In this document: in pieces, positions 36,887-46,621 of the stretch
Layout of the letters: each line of letters opens with the position of its first letter
Numbering within the stretch: the first letter of the stretch is position 1
From: Gemmatimonas sp.
GTDB taxonomy: Bacteria > Gemmatimonadota > Gemmatimonadetes > Gemmatimonadales > Gemmatimonadaceae
DNA length: 64,000 nucleotides
Direction of reading: 5' to 3'
Assembly (NCBI GenBank): GCA_011390805.1
Contig: JAABRT010000007.1
Span: 20,387-84,386 of the forward strand
The notes under the pieces: generated by a model
What the model was told of the DNA's origin: nothing
Databases searched by the model: none
Seen by the model: only the letters and a program-made list of their open reading frames with translations
Program-made: the position numbers and the translations under genes

Positions 36887-39391
36887 CTACCGATTGATCG
36901 GGACCGGTGTCCCGACGCCTTCGCCGTTCGCCGAACGGTTGTCGGCGGCAATGTCGTTGGCAAAGGTGCGCAGAATCGGATCGCTCGCCACAAACCGCGA
37001 CAGCAACGGGCGTCGCGAGAGCGCCCAGCGCAATCGATCGAGCGCTTCCTCACGTTCGCCGAACAACAGCAGCAGCGTGATCTCGTCGGGGATCATGTCC
37101 AGCGCCAACGATGAGTCAGTGGCAGCGGCCGTGCGTTGCTCCTGGAGCACGGCGCGTGCTCGCGTCAGATCACCTGCGCGTGCACTCACCGCCGCCGCCA
37201 GCAGGCGGCGATAACCAGGCGCGTAGCGATGGCCCGCCTCCGCAGCCAGCGCCGGTGGATCAAGCGAATCAAGCTTCGCCACAATGCGCCACGCCTCCTC
37301 CGGATCGTACCCCGATCGCGCGTCGTACTTCATCACGGTGAGCTGACACTCATGGAACCACCACTCGCCGGGATACTCCCGACGCCCCCGCGAACACCAC
37401 GCGGCGGCACTGTCGGCAGCATTGCTGAACAAGGCTGCTGACACAAGACCACGGTAAATGGAGATCGCCTCTTCGATATAGGCGTCGGCTTCCAGCGCAC
37501 GACGCCCCATCACCGAGGCCCGCTCCACCTCACCAAGCATGAAGTACAGATTGCTCAACGTCGCTAACGCACGCGCGCGGGTTGCATCGGCGCCCACAAC
37601 CGCTTCAAGGTCTTGTGCAATGGGACCGATCGCCGCGGTATCCAGCGGCGGCGGCATCAGCTTGAGCCGCGCCCACCGCAGCGCGCTTCGGACTTCGACG
37701 GCTTCCGGATGCGTCGCGAACTGCGGCGCCAGCGAGTCGGAAAGCGCGAGTCCCCGCTCCAGCGTATCCAAACGTGCAGGACCGTCCACCCAGGAGGCCG
37801 CGGACAGTACCGTCCAGATGCGCTCCACCGGTGGACGCACCCAGTCCGGGTCCTCGATCTGCGCCTGCCGGTACAGCGAATCAGCCCGTCGCAGTCCGTC
37901 CTGCGCAGCCGCAAAAGTAGAACTTTCACGACGGGCCTTCAGCCGCGACACGTCCTCGCGCTCGCGATTCGCACGTGCGACAAGTTGCCACGCACGCACA
38001 TTGTTCGACTCGCGCTGGAGCTGTGTGAGGCGCACCTCCTGTCCGATGCGTTGGCGGATTCCAATCGCCAGCTCACTCGCGACATCGTCTTCCAACGCGA
38101 ACAGTTCGTATAACCCGCGCTCCGTTCCGCTCGACCACACAACGGCACCCGTTTCCGCATCAATCATGCGCACGCGCACCACCACGTTCTCGCCGCGTCG
38201 CAGCACACTGCCCTCCACCACAGTCCCCACGCGGAATCGCCGCGCAACGCTGTCCAGGCCCACGGGGCCATCACGCAACTGACGCACGCCGCTCACGGGA
38301 ATCACCTCGAACGTCCGGGAGCCGGCGAGCTGCTCAATCACTGATTCGGTGACCAGGTCGGCCACCGAGCCCAGATCCCCCTCGGGGCTGGCATCGCGCA
38401 AGTACGTCACCGCGATGCGCCGAGGATCGTAGCCGCTCGACACCGGAGCCTCCGCCCGCAACCAGAAGATTCCGCTTGCGATCCCGGCGAGCAAGACGGC
38501 GAACAACACACCATAGCGCCGCTTGCCTGTGGGTACTGCGGCTTCCTGTGGCGGCGGCAACTCCACCCGCTCCAGAGCCGAAGCCATGAACACCGCACCG
38601 TCGCTGCTTCGTGAGGGTGCGATGCGCCTCGGCGTTGCAGACGGCACAGCGCGCTCGCCTGGCGCACGCCCGGCGCGCAGCCGCTGGGCCAGCTCGAGGA
38701 CTTCGGGCTCGGGCGCCACATCCAGCTCCCGGCGCAGGCGGTCCTCATATGAGGACAGCACCTGGAGAGCAGCTGGCAGCTCGGCGCCGGAGGCAAGCGC
38801 CTGCGCCGCACCCAGCGCGAATCGCGAGCTCAGCGGTTCATCATGCAACAACCGCTGCCAAGCCTGGGCCGCGTCTATCCATGCCCCTTGTCGCTCCGCC
38901 GACGCGGCCAGCTGCAACAAGGCACCCTGCCGATCGTGGGCAATTCGCCGACGCTCACCCTCCAGCCATCGCTCAAACTCTTCCGCCTCGTCAAGAAACA
39001 CACCGTCAAGGAACGGTGCCTCACTCAGATCGGCCGCGGTGACCAGGTCGCCGTCTTCAACGGCCTGCGCGAACTGCCAGAGATCACAATGAATCTCTGA
39101 AGCGTTCAGCTGCACCATGTCACCGTTTGCTGTGTCGAGCACCGACTCACCCAGCTCACGCCGGATCACATACAGCGCCTCCGAGAGCAGCTTCCGGGCC
39201 TGTGATGCATCCCGTTCCGGCCAGATCACGCCAACCAGACGGTCACGCGACAGCGTACGCGAAGGCGCCGTGGCCAACAACGCCAGCAGCGCGAGCCGTC
39301 TGCGCTGCGTGGCCTTGCCGTGCAACGACACGCCGTCACGCAGTACCTGCGGGGCGCCGAACAACTTGATTTTCAAAGAGTTGGCAGACAC
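36887..39391 (-). CDS. Membrane-anchored BTAD (SARP-type) regulator with TolB/FlgO-like and TPR domains
   Basis: The start is uncertain. GTG 39391 (VSANSLKIKLFGAPQVL) places the winged helix at the N-terminus and avoids overlap with the divergent LuxR promoter, whereas the ORF track runs to 39481. About 834 residues. There is an OmpR-like winged helix (about 1-95, RDRLVGVIWPERDASQARKL) and a bacterial transcriptional activation domain of TPR type (about 100-260). One membrane helix follows (RYGVLFAVLLAGIASGIFWL). The TolB-N-like domain (IAVTYLRDASPEGDLGSVAD, RFRVGTVVEGSVLRRGENVV) precedes TPR repeats. It is a CadC-like architecture that could couple an external signal to transcription. Targets unknown. 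Confidence 0.82.
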   Translation of the reverse strand: MSANSLKIKLFGAPQVLRDGVSLHGKATQRRRLALLALLATAPSRTLSRDRLVGVIWPERDASQARKLLSEALYVIRRELGESVLDTANGDMVQLNASEIHCDLWQFAQAVEDGDLVTAADLSEAPFLDGVFLDEAEEFERWLEGERRRIAHDRQGALLQLAASAERQGAWIDAAQAWQRLLHDEPLSSRFALGAAQALASGAELPAALQVLSSYEDRLRRELDVAPEPEVLELAQRLRAGRAPGERAVPSATPRRIAPSRSSDGAVFMASALERVELPPPQEAAVPTGKRRYGVLFAVLLAGIASGIFWLRAEAPVSSGYDPRRIAVTYLRDASPEGDLGSVADLVTESVIEQLAGSRTFEVIPVSGVRQLRDGPVGLDSVARRFRVGTVVEGSVLRRGENVVVRVRMIDAETGAVVWSSGTERGLYELFALEDDVASELAIGIRQRIGQEVRLTQLQRESNNVRAWQLVARANREREDVSRLKARRESSTFAAAQDGLRRADSLYRQAQIEDPDWVRPPVERIWTVLSAASWVDGPARLDTLERGLALSDSLAPQFATHPEAVEVRSALRWARLKLMPPPLDTAAIGPIAQDLEAVVGADATRARALATLSNLYFMLGEVERASVMGRRALEADAYIEEAISIYRGLVSAALFSNAADSAAAWCSRGRREYPGEWWFHECQLTVMKYDARSGYDPEEAWRIVAKLDSLDPPALAAEAGHRYAPGYRRLLAAAVSARAGDLTRARAVLQEQRTAAATDSSLALDMIPDEITLLLLFGEREEALDRLRWALSRRPLLSRFVASDPILRTFANDIAADNRSANGEGVGTPVPINR

Positions 39392-39543
39392 ACGCAGAAA
39401 ATTGATAGGCCAGTTGATAGCGGCAGGAAAGCGAGTTGACCTGTGCGGATTACGGTAAGGGCATGACACGCGTGCGGCCACCCATCATGCAAAACGTGCT
39501 GGCCGGTCGCTCTCCCACCAAGCCCCCCCCAGCGAGGTTTTCA

Positions 39544-40272
39544 ATGTCCGATTCCAGCCGTTTCGAGTCACTCAGTGTAAAGACGGCGGCCGATATCGAG
39601 TCGTGGCATCCCGATCTGGCCATGCTCGTGCGCTACGATCTGCCATTCGTGTGTTTCGACAGGGAAGGATCGGCGGTTCACATTTCGCGTGAGGCCACAA
39701 TGCTACTGGCCCGCCACCGGCATCTGGACGCGGTGTTCTGGTCCATCCGCAAGGCGGCCGCCGACCAGCTCGCGGCATTTCATGCCCAGGCCGAGGGCGC
39801 CACACCGGGTACACCAGACGCGCCTGATGCGGGCGGCACACCCGGCGCACCCGCGACGCCCGCGACGCCAGCAGCTGCCACGAGCGCCCCGCGCGGTGGC
39901 GTTCGCGTCAGCGACCCGGGCGATGGTGCCAGCTGGTCGATTCACGTTGTCCGGACACGTCATGATTGGCCCATCGCGATCGCCGTGTGCGATGGGGCGC
40001 GCACGTCCCACTCCGAATCACCGCTGCGGGAGCGTCTGACACGTCGCGAGCTGGAAGTCGCCTCGCTGGTGGCGGAAGGGGCCCCGGCCAAAAACGTGGC
40101 CGCTGCACTGTCCATCACGGTGCACACGGCGCGTCGCCACACCGAGCAGGTGTTTCGCAAGCTCGGGGTACACTCGCGCGCCGAGTTGACGCGGGTGGTG
40201 CTGCGCGGCGGTGAGGTCCGGATGTCGGGGCCAGCGTATACCACAGAGTTGCGGCTGAGCGGTGCCGCCTGA
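39544..40272 (+). CDS. LuxR-family regulator with PAS-like sensor and Gly/Pro/Ala linker
   Basis: Start at ATG 39544, with GAGG 6 bases upstream. The ORF track starts 36 codons earlier. 242 residues. The N-terminal PAS-like region (LAMLVRYDLPFVCFDREGSA) is followed by a collagen-like stretch of GTP/GAP/ATP repeats (about 85-115) that is probably a flexible linker or inserted loop. The C-terminal LuxR helix-turn-helix is RLTRRELEVASLVAEGAPAK, then TVHTARRHTEQVFRKLGVHS. It is transcribed divergently from the BTAD regulator and may share control with it. Effector unknown. Confidence 0.82.
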   Translation: MSDSSRFESLSVKTAADIESWHPDLAMLVRYDLPFVCFDREGSAVHISREATMLLARHRHLDAVFWSIRKAAADQLAAFHAQAEGATPGTPDAPDAGGTPGAPATPATPAAATSAPRGGVRVSDPGDGASWSIHVVRTRHDWPIAIAVCDGARTSHSESPLRERLTRRELEVASLVAEGAPAKNVAAALSITVHTARRHTEQVFRKLGVHSRAELTRVVLRGGEVRMSGPAYTTELRLSGAA

Positions 40273-40324
40273 TCCACGACGGTAGCGGCGTGAGCGCCGC
40301 GGAGGGGCGCGGAGAACGGCGGGT

Positions 40325-40464
40325 ACCACGGAGCCACGGAGACACGGAGAACTGCAACAGATTTTTTGGTGGGTCCGTTGCAGTTCCACCCTTAAAATCA
40401 TTGCCGCAATGCTCCAGCATCTGACGACAGGGAGGTGTTCTCTGCGACTCTGTGGCTCTGTGGT
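40325..40464. repeat. 140-bp palindromic element with CACRGAG arms
   Basis: The left arm ACCACGGAGCCACGGAGACA is matched in inverted orientation by CTCTGTGGCTCTGTGGT at the right. Within it AACTGCAAC (40350) and GTTGCAGTT (40377) form a second, inner stem, so the whole folds into a nested hairpin. It lies between the luxR stop and the convergent propeller gene. The CACAGAG heptamer arms are the same type as the 104-bp tandem repeats at 62461, but the core differs. May also act as a terminator. Confidence 0.75.
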
Positions 40465-40487
40465 AAAGCTGGCCGGTGACGCCGTGA

Positions 40488-41510
40488 CTACGGCGCCCTC
40501 ACCACGAAGGGCGTGTACACCACCCCGTCAGGTGTCTCGCCCGCCGAGAGGTAGCCGAGCACTTTGCGGTCGGGCATGGCGATTACGGCGATACGCGCCT
40601 CGCTGCTGAGCGAGAGCAGAATGTGTTTGCCGTCGGGCGTGTACGTGATGCCCTGCGGGCCGCCGTCGGTGAACGTCAGCTTGCCCTGCTCTTCCCGGCT
40701 GCGACGCGCGAAGAAGCGCACCACTTCGGCGCGGTAGTCAGGAATCACAACGGTTTCTGCATCGGGTGAAAAGAGCACACGGTACGGCCATTGAAAACCT
40801 TCGGCCGCGGTGTTCACCGCCCCGGTGTAGCCGTCAATCACGCTGATCTTTCCCGTGCTGTTGCTCCCCACCCAGACTTCGCTGCCATCGGTGGTGACGT
40901 TGATGGCTTCAGGGCGTTCCGGCACGTCAATACTGCGAACCGCCCGACCGGTTTTCATGTCGAGTTCGGTGATGGTATTGCTGCCCATGTCGCCGGTCCA
41001 ACCAATGCCACCGTCGGCCGAAACGCCAACCATGTGTGAACCCTGCTTGTTGGTCCGGGCTGCACGCACCACGGCGCCGGTACGCACGTCAACCGTGATC
41101 ACGGCCTGACTCGCTTCAACGGTCACCGCCACCATTGTATCGCCCGGCAAAAACACGATGCCGTGCGGACGTGAGTACGGTGCGATGTCAATCGTACGCA
41201 CAACGCGCAGCCCCGCCACATCAATCACGGTCAGTGATTGGCCCGGCGCCGGACCTGTCCCGTAGTCTGTGACCACGGCGGTTTGCCCGTCTTTCGAGAT
41301 CACCACTTCGTGCGGTCCGTTACCGGTGGGCAGCGTGGCCAGAGTACGTCCCGACCCCACATCCACAATCGTGGCGGTGGACGGCGTCTTGTTGGTGATC
41401 ACTACCGTACCGGTGAGCCCCGGCACCTGGGCAGCGGCTTCCGTCCCACACAACAGTGTCGAGACCACAAGCGCCGACGCCAGCAACATCACACGTGAGG
41501 ACACAGACAC
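40488..41510 (-). CDS. Secreted YVTN-type β-propeller protein
   Basis: 340 residues with a signal peptide (VMLLASALVVSTLLCGTEAAAQ). The rest is a seven-bladed repeat of the YVTN kind: VVITNKTPSTATIVDVGSGR, TLATLPTGNGPHEVVISKDG and SIDVPERPEAINVTTDGSEV, then PQGITYTPDGKHILLSLSSE. Such periplasmic propellers serve as binding scaffolds, and no enzymatic motif is visible. The start lies 5 bases after the DUF885 stop, so it is third in a secreted-protein operon. GC and codon use match its neighbours. Confidence 0.87.
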   Translation of the reverse strand: MSVSSRVMLLASALVVSTLLCGTEAAAQVPGLTGTVVITNKTPSTATIVDVGSGRTLATLPTGNGPHEVVISKDGQTAVVTDYGTGPAPGQSLTVIDVAGLRVVRTIDIAPYSRPHGIVFLPGDTMVAVTVEASQAVITVDVRTGAVVRAARTNKQGSHMVGVSADGGIGWTGDMGSNTITELDMKTGRAVRSIDVPERPEAINVTTDGSEVWVGSNSTGKISVIDGYTGAVNTAAEGFQWPYRVLFSPDAETVVIPDYRAEVVRFFARRSREEQGKLTFTDGGPQGITYTPDGKHILLSLSSEARIAVIAMPDRKVLGYLSAGETPDGVVYTPFVVRAP

Positions 41511-41515
41511 TCCGG

Positions 41516-43267
41516 TCAGGGTTCGATGAACTTCCAGCTCGCGCGATAATCGCGCGTGAGCGGCGCTCCTGTAAGTCGGGCTCGCACCATTTCAATCGGC
41601 ATGCGGCCACCCTGCAAAATAGCATCGTGGAACTGCTTGTTCGTCATGCGACCGGTGCCCACGAGGTCTCGATGCAGCGCTCTGATCTGCAGCCCGCCCA
41701 GCATGTAGGCGGCCTGATACAGCGGCGAATAGGAACCGTTAAACGATCGACGCACCTCAGCCTCGGCGTTCGCGCGCTCGTGCCCGACACGATCCACCAG
41801 CATATCCACCGCTTCCTGCGGCGTCATGCGACCCAGGTGCACCTGCAGAGAGAAGATGATGCGTGCCAATCGATGTGATCGCCAGAACAGCATCCCCATG
41901 CGATCCTGCGGTGACTGCGCAAAGCCTTCGTCCCACAACAGCATCTCCCACCACAACGCCCACCCTTCACCCCAGAACGGCGTATTGAACGCACTGCGAT
42001 GCGTGTTGTAGCGGGAGGTCATGAAACCCTGCAGGTGATGTCCCGGAATCAACTCATGATGCACCGTGGCCAGTGCAAAATGCGGATTGTTTCCGCGCAG
42101 ACTCATCAGCTTGTCATCGTGCGCCATGGAGTCGGTGGGATACGCCACCTGAATGACTTCGCCACCCAGAAAAAAGGGCGACACAAGCTGCTGACGCGGC
42201 GACATCATCTCCATGCGCCACACTTCATTGGCCAGCGCTGGTACCGTGACGAGGTCACGCGAGGTGATGAACGCGAGCGCCTCTTCCGCCAGTTTGCGCA
42301 CGAGCGCCGGCTGTTCGCCCGGCGCTACGTAGGCCTGCTTTACCGACTCCAGCGCTTTGCGCCAGTCATCGCCAAAACCCATCTCGAGCGCCGCGCGTTT
42401 CTGCTCCTGCTCAATCCACGTGAACTCACGCTCGGCCAGCGCAATAAGCTCGTCCGGCGTGTACGCAATCATCTCTGCATCAAGATCCTCGGCCAGACCG
42501 TCTTCACCAATAGGATCACCAATGATCGGTTCTTCTTCGCCCTCACGCTGACCCACCAACGATTCGCGGATGGCTTTGCTGTACTTCGTGATCGATTCAT
42601 TGGCACGGCGGTACGGATCACGTGTCCACCAGGTAAACACCGGATCGTAGCCGCCATAAAACCGGTTCCAATCTCGCAGTGACGATTGCAGCGAGCCGAG
42701 CCATGCTACGGTGCGCAGCGCCACAATGCGCTCTGCACGAGTCACGGAATCTGTGCGTTTGGCCTTTACACGCTTGGTGAGCGTATCGGCTTCGGCTGCC
42801 ATGAGCGAGAGAATCTTGCCGGCGGCTGGCCCGTCAACGGGTTCAAAACGCCGACGCGCTTCTTCGAATGCGGTGATCTGACCGGCAAACGGCACCAGCT
42901 CAGCCATTTCACCAGCCAGCTTGTCTTCACGCGCAAGCTTGGCCAGCTCCGACCGCAACCGATGATCAAGCAGCACGTAGTCAATGCGCCCTTCCTGACT
43001 GAGCGCGTCAAAATCAATGCGCGCAAGCCGTTCGCGCCAGTGTGTGTAAAACTCCCGGAAACGTTCGCGTCGCTGCGTGCTGTAGTTCACCGCCCATCGC
43101 CGCGACAGCGCTGCGCGATCGGTGGTGAATACCTCCACCGAATCGCGCAGCTCACTGTTTCCAACTGCAATGTTTGTTGAAGACAACTGGGCAGCCAACG
43201 CCACGGGCAACACGCACAAACCAACAACGAGTGTGCCGCAACGAGCGGCGCTGGCCTTCCATGTCAT
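41516..43267 (-). CDS. Secreted DUF885-family metallopeptidase-like protein
   Basis: 583 residues with a signal peptide (GTLVVGLCVLPVALAAQ). All-helical DUF885 fold: an N-terminal region with FYTHWRERLARIDFDALSQE, and the conserved metal-binding segment TVHHELIPGHHLQGF at about 395, followed by GEGWALWWEMLLWDEGF. The family resembles M32/M3-like gluzincins, HELIPGHH standing for HExxH. Proteolytic function is probable but substrates are unknown. The ATG overlaps the upstream gene's stop by one base (TGATG). It is the middle gene of a three-gene operon. Confidence 0.88.
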   Translation of the reverse strand: MTWKASAARCGTLVVGLCVLPVALAAQLSSTNIAVGNSELRDSVEVFTTDRAALSRRWAVNYSTQRRERFREFYTHWRERLARIDFDALSQEGRIDYVLLDHRLRSELAKLAREDKLAGEMAELVPFAGQITAFEEARRRFEPVDGPAAGKILSLMAAEADTLTKRVKAKRTDSVTRAERIVALRTVAWLGSLQSSLRDWNRFYGGYDPVFTWWTRDPYRRANESITKYSKAIRESLVGQREGEEEPIIGDPIGEDGLAEDLDAEMIAYTPDELIALAEREFTWIEQEQKRAALEMGFGDDWRKALESVKQAYVAPGEQPALVRKLAEEALAFITSRDLVTVPALANEVWRMEMMSPRQQLVSPFFLGGEVIQVAYPTDSMAHDDKLMSLRGNNPHFALATVHHELIPGHHLQGFMTSRYNTHRSAFNTPFWGEGWALWWEMLLWDEGFAQSPQDRMGMLFWRSHRLARIIFSLQVHLGRMTPQEAVDMLVDRVGHERANAEAEVRRSFNGSYSPLYQAAYMLGGLQIRALHRDLVGTGRMTNKQFHDAILQGGRMPIEMVRARLTGAPLTRDYRASWKFIEP

Positions 43268-45762
43268 CAGTTGGCAGGCTCCAGAATGCGGGCGATCTCC
43301 GTGCGCAGGTCGCGCAGGTGTACGCGCGTCATCGCATCGGCGGCCCGTGGCAACGCCCGCGCAACCAGCCGATCAATATCCTGCAGTTCGGCACGCAGCA
43401 GTCCACGCACATCCGACGACGCCGGATTGGGCGCCGGGTTGTTGCTGCGCGTGAGCGCCGCCTCACTTGGATTCAAGCGGCTGTCGGCGGCTGCAATGAA
43501 CGTACGCTGCAGATTGCGACGGTACACGTTTACCGCAACACGCGACTGACTCAGTTCACCGAAAATACCGGCGCGCAGATCTTCCATGAGATCAGCCAGC
43601 GTGTACACCTCCGACGGACTGTCGGCAAGCGCCTCAAACTCCACGAGGCGATCGAGACGCGACTGACTCATGAGCGCACCGATCACCGACGCCTGACGCG
43701 AACGGAAGCGGTCAACGGCACCTTCGTTTTCAATGCGACGCAACAGCGACGCATCGAGGAACATCTCCGGCACCTGGAACGCCGCTTCATTCAGGTAGCG
43801 CACCGCTTCACGCTGACGCGCCTTTTCCACAGGGCGGAAGCGCTCGCCGGTGCCGTACTTCTGCTGCGTGTAGGCGCCACCAACCACTGCGGCGACATGC
43901 CCCATGTAGCGCCCCCACTGCCCAACCGCCTGCTCGTACAGCGTGCGCACTTCGTCATAGCTCTCGCCCGGCTTTTCAGCGGCGGCGGGAATCATCGCGA
44001 CAACGCGGGCAAGATTTTTCATGCCGAGTGTTGTGGCGCGAACCGCGTCGGCATCACCAACGGCTTCGGTATTGTTCTCGGGATCTGACGTGGCATCCGC
44101 AGTCGAAAAACGAAGCCACGGAAACTGATCCTGCACACGCGCCCACTGATCGAGCGTCGGCTTTTCTTCGTCAGGAGTGCGTGCACTCGGAATGGGCGTG
44201 TAGCCCCACTTCACGGCAAAAATGTCGTACGGGCCGACTTTCGGAATGAGCAGATCGGGCGGAATGCTGTCTTCAGGCTGCGCGACGTAGTTGAAGCGCG
44301 AATAATCCATGAGCGTCGCCACATGACCGTTCATGCGCTCTAGGAACGCCCGGCTGCGGATGCTGTCCACCGGATACTGTGCCGACGCCTTCATGTTGTG
44401 CGGAAAGCCGATGGAGTGACCGATCTCGTGCGTGACGACGTATTCAACAAGACGGCCCATGAGCGAATCGGGCATCGGCAACGTTTGCGCGCGCTTGTCG
44501 AGCGGTGAGACCTGAATGAAATACCAGTTCTTCTGCAGCTCCATGATGTTGTGATACATGTTCACTTCACCCTTCAGGATCTGCCCCGAGCGCGGATCGA
44601 CAATCTGTCCACCGGTGGCATTGGCCACGGTGCTTGGACGCCAGTAAATCACCGAGTGACGCGCGTCATACAGCGAGAAGTCGGGATCCTCTTCGGGCGT
44701 TGGTGCAACGCGACCAAAGATTGCGTTGCTGAAGCCCGCCTCACTGAACGCCGGCTGCCACTTGTTCACACCTTCAACAATCCACGGCTTGAGCCAGTCG
44801 GGTGTGGCCGGATCGATCCAGTAAATGATCGGCTCCACCGGATCGGACACGGCCGCGTTCGGATTTTTCTTTTCAAGCTTGAAGCGGTGAATGAAGCGCA
44901 CCTGTTCAGCCTTGTGCACATCGCGTGACATGTCGTACGTACGGCTTGAGTTGAATCCAACCCGTTCGTCATGCCAGCGCGGCATCATTACCTGGTCGGG
45001 CAGCTTCATCATGCTGAACTGCACCTTGGCCGTCTGTGAGCGCAGCGGAGGCTGACCGCCGCCGCCACCGCCACCGGCTGCCGCGCGCGACTGGCCGGTC
45101 TGCGTGACTTCAATATTCACATTCTCCGGGAATGCCCAGGTGCGGTCAATCCAGCTGCGATTGCGCTGAATACCGTCAACGGGATCCATTTCCGGGATGT
45201 TGGAGAGAAACAGGTCGGACACATCGATTACGGCAGCGCTGTCAGCGCCGTACGACGCCACATCGTACCGTGCCAACACCGGTCCCTTACGGAACCCTGA
45301 CACCTGCCGCCAGATCGGCGACGTGCTGTCGGCGGTGAGATCGTGCTCCTTGGCCCGCAGCACAACGTGGTTGCCGTCGCGCTCCCACTGCACGATTGCA
45401 CGCATGCCGCCGCCAAAAAATCCGGCCGGATTCTGCAGCGTGGATTCCACAGGACGGCTGATCAGCAGCATTTCCTTCATGAGCTGCTCACGCGGGATTT
45501 CAAAAAACAGCTTCTCACCCACGCGGTGAACGCGCAGCAAGCCGTCTTGCGTTTTTGCGCTTGACGTGATCACCTGACGGTATGGCTTGGGTGCGCCGGC
45601 GCCACCACCTCCACCACCGCTTCGTCCTGAATCCTGGCCGGCTGCGGCGGTTGGCCGAGCCGGTGTGCCTGAAGGTGCTGGAGTAGGCGCGGGCGATAGC
45701 GCGCAGGCTGACAGGCCGGCCATCAAGCCAGCGGACAGCAACAAGTTGGTACGGTGGGTCAT
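43267..45762 (-). CDS. Zinc-dependent metalloprotease lipoprotein (DUF5117/DUF4953 type)
   Basis: 831 residues. The lipoprotein signal is AGLMAGLSACAL (Cys near residue 20), then a Pro/Gly-rich linker. A DUF5118/DUF5117-like β-region carries RVGEKLFFEIPREQLMKEML. The metzincin-type zinc site is VVTHEIGHSIGFPHNMKAS (HExxHxxGxxH) with LMDYSRFNYVAQPED as Met-turn equivalent. A long C-terminal helical DUF4953 region ends the protein. It probably degrades proteins or peptides at the envelope. First gene of the operon with DUF885 and the YVTN propeller. Confidence 0.9.
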   Translation of the reverse strand: MTHRTNLLLSAGLMAGLSACALSPAPTPAPSGTPARPTAAAGQDSGRSGGGGGGAGAPKPYRQVITSSAKTQDGLLRVHRVGEKLFFEIPREQLMKEMLLISRPVESTLQNPAGFFGGGMRAIVQWERDGNHVVLRAKEHDLTADSTSPIWRQVSGFRKGPVLARYDVASYGADSAAVIDVSDLFLSNIPEMDPVDGIQRNRSWIDRTWAFPENVNIEVTQTGQSRAAAGGGGGGGQPPLRSQTAKVQFSMMKLPDQVMMPRWHDERVGFNSSRTYDMSRDVHKAEQVRFIHRFKLEKKNPNAAVSDPVEPIIYWIDPATPDWLKPWIVEGVNKWQPAFSEAGFSNAIFGRVAPTPEEDPDFSLYDARHSVIYWRPSTVANATGGQIVDPRSGQILKGEVNMYHNIMELQKNWYFIQVSPLDKRAQTLPMPDSLMGRLVEYVVTHEIGHSIGFPHNMKASAQYPVDSIRSRAFLERMNGHVATLMDYSRFNYVAQPEDSIPPDLLIPKVGPYDIFAVKWGYTPIPSARTPDEEKPTLDQWARVQDQFPWLRFSTADATSDPENNTEAVGDADAVRATTLGMKNLARVVAMIPAAAEKPGESYDEVRTLYEQAVGQWGRYMGHVAAVVGGAYTQQKYGTGERFRPVEKARQREAVRYLNEAAFQVPEMFLDASLLRRIENEGAVDRFRSRQASVIGALMSQSRLDRLVEFEALADSPSEVYTLADLMEDLRAGIFGELSQSRVAVNVYRRNLQRTFIAAADSRLNPSEAALTRSNNPAPNPASSDVRGLLRAELQDIDRLVARALPRAADAMTRVHLRDLRTEIARILEPAN

Positions 45763-45928
45763 CGGTTCCGGAGCTGAAATGAAGGCAGGAATCGTCGCGC
45801 ACAGCCGCGCTGCGCGCTCAACATATAGATACGCACGAGCAGCAACGAGCGTTCAGTGCATCCGAAGTAATACCGAACAAAGCACCCGCAGCTTGCGCCG
45901 CAGGCAGGCACCGTCCCAGCGTTGCTGC

Positions 45929-46621
45929 ATGCCAACCGCGCCAACTGCCGAAGCCGCACATCCCTGTCCACTCTGCGAGGGAAGCAGGACGCGCAACGTG
46001 CATCGACAGCGCATTGGTGGCCCCGAACCGATCGAGCGACCGTTCTATCAATGCGCGACCTGTGAACTGGTGTTCGTACCCGCGTCATATCATTTGTCGC
46101 GAGCTCAGGAACGCGCCGTGTACGACCAGCATCAGAACCATCCCGGCGACGCAGGCTATCGCGGGTTTTTGTCTCGACTGGTTACACCGCTGCTCAGCCG
46201 ACTCGCGCCGGGCGATCGCGGGCTCGATTTCGGTTGCGGACCCGGACCAACGCTCTCGGTCATGCTGCGTGAAGTGGGCATCGAGTGCGCCGACTTTGAT
46301 CCGTTCTACTTTAATGACCGCTCACTGCTGGACGGCAGCTATGACTTCATCACAAGCAGCGAAGTGTTCGAACATCTGGCGGCACCGGCACAGGTAATGC
46401 ACCAACTCTGTGGCATGCTCGCACCGGCCGGCTGGTTGGGCGTGATGAGTAAACGACTCGTGTCGGTAGACGCGCTGGCGAACTGGCACTACATCCGCGA
46501 TCCCACACATGTGTCATTCTTTGGCGACGCGACCTTTGAGTGGATCGGCCAATCGTTCGGTTTGGAAATACACCTTGTTTCGCCCGACGTGGTGCTGATG
46601 CAGCGCGACAGTCACCGCTGA
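45929..46621 (+). CDS. SAM-dependent methyltransferase with N-terminal zinc ribbon
   Basis: The ORF track starts at 45587, but the protein begins at ATG 45929 (MPTAPTAEAAHPCPLCEG), giving 230 residues. CPLC and CATC (QCATCEL) form a zinc ribbon at the N-terminus. The Rossmann methyltransferase has motif I LDFGCGPGPTLSVML, motif II in ECADFDPFY and ITSSEVFEHLAAP as motif IV. This Methyltransf_31/UbiE-like type acts on small molecules or sugars, and the substrate is unknown. It converges on the VanZ gene with a 10-base overlap of the 3' ends. Confidence 0.85.
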   Translation: MPTAPTAEAAHPCPLCEGSRTRNVHRQRIGGPEPIERPFYQCATCELVFVPASYHLSRAQERAVYDQHQNHPGDAGYRGFLSRLVTPLLSRLAPGDRGLDFGCGPGPTLSVMLREVGIECADFDPFYFNDRSLLDGSYDFITSSEVFEHLAAPAQVMHQLCGMLAPAGWLGVMSKRLVSVDALANWHYIRDPTHVSFFGDATFEWIGQSFGLEIHLVSPDVVLMQRDSHR

